A stretch of DNA of 64,000 nt from Anaerorhabdus sp036636695 (GTDB lineage Bacteria; Bacillota_I; Bacilli_A; Erysipelotrichales; Erysipelotrichaceae): NCBI RefSeq assembly GCF_036636695.1, contig NZ_JAVWNW010000007.1. One strand, written 5' to 3'. A program made the translations under genes and the position numbers. Below are positions 60,606 through 64,000 of the stretch, piece after piece. The stretch's first letter is position 1, and the number at the start of each line of letters is the position of its first letter. The notes beneath the pieces were generated by a model that was given only the letters and a program-made list of their open reading frames with translations, ran no database searches and was not told the DNA's origin.

Positions 60606-61847
60606 ATGAGTCGAATTATACTTCATTCTGATTTAAATTGTTTTTATGCTTCTGTTGAAATGCTTTATCACCCTGAGTATCGTCATGTTCCACTTGCGGT
60701 ATGTGGTGATATTGAAGAAAGACACGGTATTATTTTGACCAAAAATAAGTACGCTAAAATTAAAGGTGTTAAAACCGGTGAACCCATTTGGCAGGCTAAG
60801 CAAAAATGTCCAAATCTTATTTGCATTAAAGCAAACTTTCCACTATACCTTCGCTATGCTAAAAGTGTTCAAAAAATATACGAACGCTACAGTAATCGCG
60901 TTGAATCTTTTGGAATAGATGAATCTTGGATTGATATCAGCGATTGTCATTACCTTTATAAATCTGTCGAAGAACTTGCGATAGAGATTAAAGAAACTAT
61001 CAAATTTGAACTTGGATTAACTGTATCTATTGGTATCAGTTACAACAAGGTATATGCAAAACTTGCTTCTGATTTAGCTGACATTGATAGTTTTTGTACA
61101 TTATATCCAAACGAAAAAGAAAAAAAGGTTTTCCCTTTGCCGGTTTCACAGCTTTTGTTTGTTGGACGTTCTAATGAAAAGAAATTAAAAATGTATGGTA
61201 TTTATACAATTGGTGAATTAGCCACCACTCCACTAGAACAACTAAAACGGATTTTTGGAAAAGTTGGTGAAATACTTTATAGTTTTGCTAATGGTATTGA
61301 AACAAGTGAAGTTGCAATAACAAATACTCTGTCACCAATGAAATCAATTGGTAATAGTACAACTTGCCCAAAAGACTTAACCACTTTAGAGGAAGTTAAG
61401 ATTGTATTTATTATTCTAATAGAAAGTGTTTGTGCAAGAATACGTGAACAAGGCTTGTATGGAAAAACTGTGACTATCTCTATTCGGGATTCTTCACTTC
61501 ATACAATTACTCGTCAAATGACATTACCTCTTCAATCCGACTGTACCGATTATGTCTTGGAATATGCATTACTTCTATTTGAAAAAAATTATAGTTTTCA
61601 TAAGTCCATTCGTGGTCTTGGTGTTCGTTTATCAAATTTTACAGAAAACCCGCCTATTCAACAAAGCTCTTTTTTTGAAAAAACTAAAGATTGTTCAATG
61701 AAACAACTAGAAGTAGCTATTGATGAAATACGTAATCGTTTTGGTCACTATGCTGTTCAACGTGGATGTGTACTTCAAGATAATGATTTAAATCGTCTTG
61801 ATCCAAAGTCGGATCATGTTATCTTTCCAGAAAGTTATTTTAAGTAA
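60606..61847 (+). CDS. dinB: Y-family translesion DNA polymerase (DinB/UvrX-like)
   Basis: This error-prone polymerase bypasses damaged DNA. The protein of about 413 aa begins MSRIILHSDLNCFYASVEML (first catalytic Asp) and contains VESFGIDESWIDIS (second Asp-Glu pair, about 101-114). The helix-hairpin-helix VGRSNEKKLKMYGIYTIGEL (about 196-215) and a little-finger domain follow. The layout resembles the SOS- and phage-linked UvrX/YqjW branch. I see no clear clamp-binding motif. ATG at 60606 is preferred over the upstream GTG. It heads a three-gene operon. Confidence 0.94.
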   Translation: MSRIILHSDLNCFYASVEMLYHPEYRHVPLAVCGDIEERHGIILTKNKYAKIKGVKTGEPIWQAKQKCPNLICIKANFPLYLRYAKSVQKIYERYSNRVESFGIDESWIDISDCHYLYKSVEELAIEIKETIKFELGLTVSIGISYNKVYAKLASDLADIDSFCTLYPNEKEKKVFPLPVSQLLFVGRSNEKKLKMYGIYTIGELATTPLEQLKRIFGKVGEILYSFANGIETSEVAITNTLSPMKSIGNSTTCPKDLTTLEEVKIVFIILIESVCARIREQGLYGKTVTISIRDSSLHTITRQMTLPLQSDCTDYVLEYALLLFEKNYSFHKSIRGLGVRLSNFTENPPIQQSSFFEKTKDCSMKQLEVAIDEIRNRFGHYAVQRGCVLQDNDLNRLDPKSDHVIFPESYFK

Positions 61848-61858
61848 GGAGAATTTTT

Positions 61859-62092
61859 ATGAAACAATGCTATGTTAAAGTTATTTGTGAACATGATACA
61901 AACGGTCAAATTCTTCCCCTCTATGTTGTGTGGGATAATGGTATAAAATACAAGATTGATCGCGTCCTACAATGTTGTCCTGCTGCATCATTAAAATCAG
62001 GGGGATCTGGAATGCGTTATACTTGCTTATTCGACCAAGAATGTCGATACTTATTTCATGATCATGATAAATGGTTTATTGAGAAGAGGTGA
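61859..62092 (+). CDS. Conserved 77-aa protein of DinB cassettes
   Basis: This small basic protein (MKQCYVKVICEHDTNGQILPLYVVWDNGIKY) continues with KIDRVLQCCPAASLKSGGSGMRYTCLF and ends HDKWFIEKR. The pattern, a beta-rich ~75-residue domain with AASLK-GG-G-RYT, recalls small proteins I have seen beside Y-family polymerases in Bacillota; this is from memory and unverified. The ribosome site (AAGGAGAATTTTT) lies 11 bases after dinB. It could be a polymerase accessory factor, by analogy with YolD partners, but its sequence is not YolD-like. Confidence 0.75.
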   Translation: MKQCYVKVICEHDTNGQILPLYVVWDNGIKYKIDRVLQCCPAASLKSGGSGMRYTCLFDQECRYLFHDHDKWFIEKR

Positions 62093-62097
62093 TTATA

Positions 62098-62619
62098 GTG
62101 TGTGGTCGTTATTTATTTTCAAATACTGATAATACATTTATAAACAATATTAAGAAATATTATCAAAATCAACTTCCTTTTGAAGTTTTTCAACAAATTC
62201 ATTTTGATGAAATACGTCCGACAGATAAGACTGTTATATTTCTTAATGATGAAAACAATAAATTAATTCCTCAAGTAATGTCTTGGGGATTAACAATAAA
62301 TAAAAAACGTGTCATTAATTTACGAAATGAGAATGGCATTGCTCGTCACTATAAACCTTGCCTTGTCATTGCATCAGGATATTATGAATGGGATCAAGAT
62401 ACAAAACAACGATATTTATTTTCTACATCAAATCATCTCATTATTATGGCAGCTTGCTACAACAATAAAAATGAATTCGCCATCATCACTGAAGAGGCAA
62501 ATCCAACATTGTCAAAAATTCATAATCGTGTTCCATTGACCATAAAAAAAGATGAAATCACATCTTACTTCCAAGGTGAAATCATTCATTCTAATCAATT
62601 TTCAATAAAAATAGATTAA
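62098..62619 (+). CDS. SRAP-domain protein (YedK/HMCES-like), abasic-site crosslinker
   Basis: SRAP proteins cap abasic sites in single-stranded DNA through a thiazolidine bond formed by Cys2. Starting at GTG 62098 (ribosome site GAGGTGAT) the product is 173 aa and begins M-C-G-R-Y, placing Cys at position 2 as the chemistry demands. An upstream in-frame ATG would bury it. Other SRAP features are CLVIASGYYEWDQDTKQRY (with the active Glu) and SKIHNRVPLTI (with the active His). It overlaps none of its neighbours and is the last gene of the dinB operon. Confidence 0.93.
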   Translation: MCGRYLFSNTDNTFINNIKKYYQNQLPFEVFQQIHFDEIRPTDKTVIFLNDENNKLIPQVMSWGLTINKKRVINLRNENGIARHYKPCLVIASGYYEWDQDTKQRYLFSTSNHLIIMAACYNNKNEFAIITEEANPTLSKIHNRVPLTIKKDEITSYFQGEIIHSNQFSIKID

Positions 62620-62638
62620 GCGGATATTCCGCTTTTTA
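62617..62638 (+). terminator. Terminator of the dinB cassette
   Basis: AAGCGGA, loop TAT, TCCGCTT, then TTTATT. It overlaps the SRAP stop codon. Confidence 0.8.
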
Positions 62639-63001
62639 TTTTGCTAACTCTAAAACAATTTCAAACGCCTTAATTCTGCGTATTGCTAAAGTATGTTGTG
62701 AAGTTCCATTACTGAATTTATATAGCATATCTTCAATTTGTTTTTTTATTGGTTGTAGAATACGTTTCAAATTTTCTAAATCCGTTTTTGTTACTTCTAC
62801 AATTGGTTTTTCATCCAACGCAATCATTAATAATGAATCAGCGGTATAGAAGACATGTAAGCGTTCTTCTACCCTTTTAATTTGTGCTGGTTTAGAAGAT
62901 TCTTTTATAGAAAGTGTCTGAATCACTTTTTCGCTCTTTCGGATGGTAGATTGTATTGCGTTTTGAGCCATTTTTAATTCTTCTTTCGAAAATTGATTCA
63001 T
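62636..63001 (-). CDS. Helical hypothetical protein
   Basis: The 121-aa, Lys/Glu-rich product is predicted to be mostly helical (QFSKEELKMAQNAIQSTIRKSEKVIQTL; TKTDLENLKRILQPIKKQIEDMLYKF). It has no signal or membrane segment. A good ribosome site (GAGGTTAAG) precedes the ATG. It lies 34 bases after the AAA ATPase gene on the same strand, possibly co-transcribed. I do not recognise it. Confidence 0.75.
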   Translation of the reverse strand: MNQFSKEELKMAQNAIQSTIRKSEKVIQTLSIKESSKPAQIKRVEERLHVFYTADSLLMIALDEKPIVEVTKTDLENLKRILQPIKKQIEDMLYKFSNGTSQHTLAIRRIKAFEIVLELAK

Positions 63002-63035
63002 CTTAACCTCCTCAAATTAGAATATTATTTAATTT

Positions 63036-63779
63036 CTATTTTTCCTCAAATAAATATCGGAAGAAACTTTCTGGATTATTAAGGAATTGCTTTGTCAACA
63101 TTACATGTTCACAATCACTATATTCTATAGCCTCAATACCCTCTTCCGTAATTTGATAGATACGTGCATTTGGATATGATAATAAGATTGGTGAATGCGT
63201 TGAAATGATAAATTGCGAATTATTTTTAACTAGCATATGCATTTCAGCTAGTAAAGTTAATTGTCTTGATGGTGATAAAGCAGCTTCTGGTTCATCTAAT
63301 ATGTATAAACCATTGCCCCAAAATCGATTTTGTACAAGGGATAGAAAACTTTCGCCGTGAGATTGATTATGCAATGAAACATCACCAAAACTAGTGGATA
63401 CTTTCGCATTAAATTCATCTTTATAATATTCATCAATTTCAGAAGCAACATTATAAAAACTTTCTGCTCGCAAGAAAAAACCATCTTTTTCATAAGCACC
63501 TTTAGAAAGAGTAATATATTGATGTAAATTAGATGTTGTATTTCTTGTTTCAAAATTAAAATTCTTTGATCCACCTTCAGGATTAAAACCAGCATTAATT
63601 GCAATTGCTTCAATCAGTGTTGATTTACCTACTCCATTTTCACCCACTAAAAAAATGACATCATGATTTAAATTTAACTCATTACCTTGCATTAAATTTT
63701 GAATAACTGGCAAATCTTTAATATAAGAATCTTCATTAATTTCATTTAAACGTAGACTTTCAATATAGTGTCTATCCAT
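63036..63779 (-). CDS. AAA/ABC-type ATPase, RecF/SMC-like head
   Basis: About 247 aa from the ATG at 63779, eight bases from AGGTGG; upstream GTG/ATG codons are inside or too near the site. It contains VIFLVGENGVGKSTLIEAIA (Walker A, about 45-62), SHGESFLSL (signature-like), GLYILDEPEAALSPSRQ (Walker B and D-loop) and FIISTHSPILLSYPN (switch His). This is the AAA_21/AAA_15 type found in stand-alone proteins and in defence systems. No transporter subunit is adjacent, and its partner could be the unidentified gene just upstream. Confidence 0.88.
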   Translation of the reverse strand: MDRHYIESLRLNEINEDSYIKDLPVIQNLMQGNELNLNHDVIFLVGENGVGKSTLIEAIAINAGFNPEGGSKNFNFETRNTTSNLHQYITLSKGAYEKDGFFLRAESFYNVASEIDEYYKDEFNAKVSTSFGDVSLHNQSHGESFLSLVQNRFWGNGLYILDEPEAALSPSRQLTLLAEMHMLVKNNSQFIISTHSPILLSYPNARIYQITEEGIEAIEYSDCEHVMLTKQFLNNPESFFRYLFEEK

Positions 63780-63791
63780 AAACATTACCAC

Positions 63792-64000
63792 CTATTTATT
63801 TTTAAAATATAAACTTCTCCATAATTGTTTACCATTCATACGACTAATAAATGAAGAATATTCATTAAAGTTTTCATCAAAAACTAAAGATTCTTTCCAT
63901 ATCTCGAGTTCTTCTAAACTAATTAACTCTTTTTCCCTCATTGATATGATTACCGATACAAAACGTTCATCTTCTTCATGATTAAAAATAAAATCAGAAT
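63792..64000 (-). CDS. C-terminal 68 residues of an unrecognised protein (5' end outside window)
   Basis: The minus strand is open from the window edge to a TAG at 63792, giving SDFIFNHEEDERFVSV... ending MNGKQLWRSLYFKNK. The stop overlaps the ribosome site of the AAA ATPase gene, so the two are probably co-translated. The visible part is acidic, then basic at the end. Too little is present to assign a family. Confidence 0.65.
   Translation of the reverse strand, partial: SDFIFNHEEDERFVSVIISMREKELISLEELEIWKESLVFDENFNEYSSFISRMNGKQLWRSLYFKNK

Noticed and set aside
1..64000. tRNA or rRNA genes, CRISPR arrays, replication origin
   Set aside because: Scanning by eye found no cloverleaf with CCA end, rRNA signature, regularly spaced repeat or DnaA-box cluster.

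Overview
This is a low-GC, AT-rich Bacillota chromosome segment. Strong AGGAGG-type ribosome sites, a PolC-type replicative polymerase, the rimP-nusA-ylxR-ylxQ-infB-rbfA order, an L20 leader before infC-rpmI-rplT, and an Mgl galactose importer all fit. A non-sporulating member of the Erysipelotrichia or a close relative is my best guess, but this is inference and no 16S gene is present. Most genes lie on the minus strand.

Layout. 1-2775: partial TetR regulator and a VanR/VanS-like two-component pair. 2848-4191: infC-rpmI-rplT behind a promoter, an attenuator leader and an AUU start codon. 4206-9087: an Asp23 protein, then a truB-ribF-rsmF-RelA/SpoT-like run. 9108-10736: divergent ttcA plus a radical SAM gene. 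10754-12451: M3 oligopeptidase. 12484-19065: a five-gene type VII secretion-like locus (two WXG100 proteins, a 680-aa lipoprotein, an EssC-type ATPase, a small YukD-like protein). It lacks recognisable EssA, EssB and EsaA and is the best candidate for something undescribed. 19397-28955: rbfA, infB, ylxQ, ylxR, nusA, rimP, polC. 29143-33386: nfnAB, two small envelope genes and a Dyp-type peroxidase.

33509-42346 is a galactose region: mglBAC with divergent LacI/GalR regulator, then galK and galM. A 1512-bp IS3-family element has landed in the loop of what was a perfect bidirectional terminator between the regulator gene and galK. galK and galM lie downstream of recG-rnc, probably co-transcribed. 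45121-53838: S66 peptidase, PucR-like regulator, 6-phospho-beta-glucosidase, and a mannose-family PTS operon with a SIS-domain enzyme. A GntR/UTRA regulator and a UTRA-only protein lie upstream, and palindromic operators sit at the PTS promoter. 53931-59587: fakA-yloU, a membrane protein, and murG-murB-divIB.

59639-62638 is a compact SOS-type cassette: a LexA/XRE-S24 repressor and small membrane protein diverge from a Y-family polymerase, a conserved 77-aa protein and an SRAP-domain protein. The shared intergenic region carries repeated TTCAAG/CTTGAA half-sites. The right end holds a helical hypothetical protein, an AAA/ABC-type ATPase and the end of a third, truncated gene.
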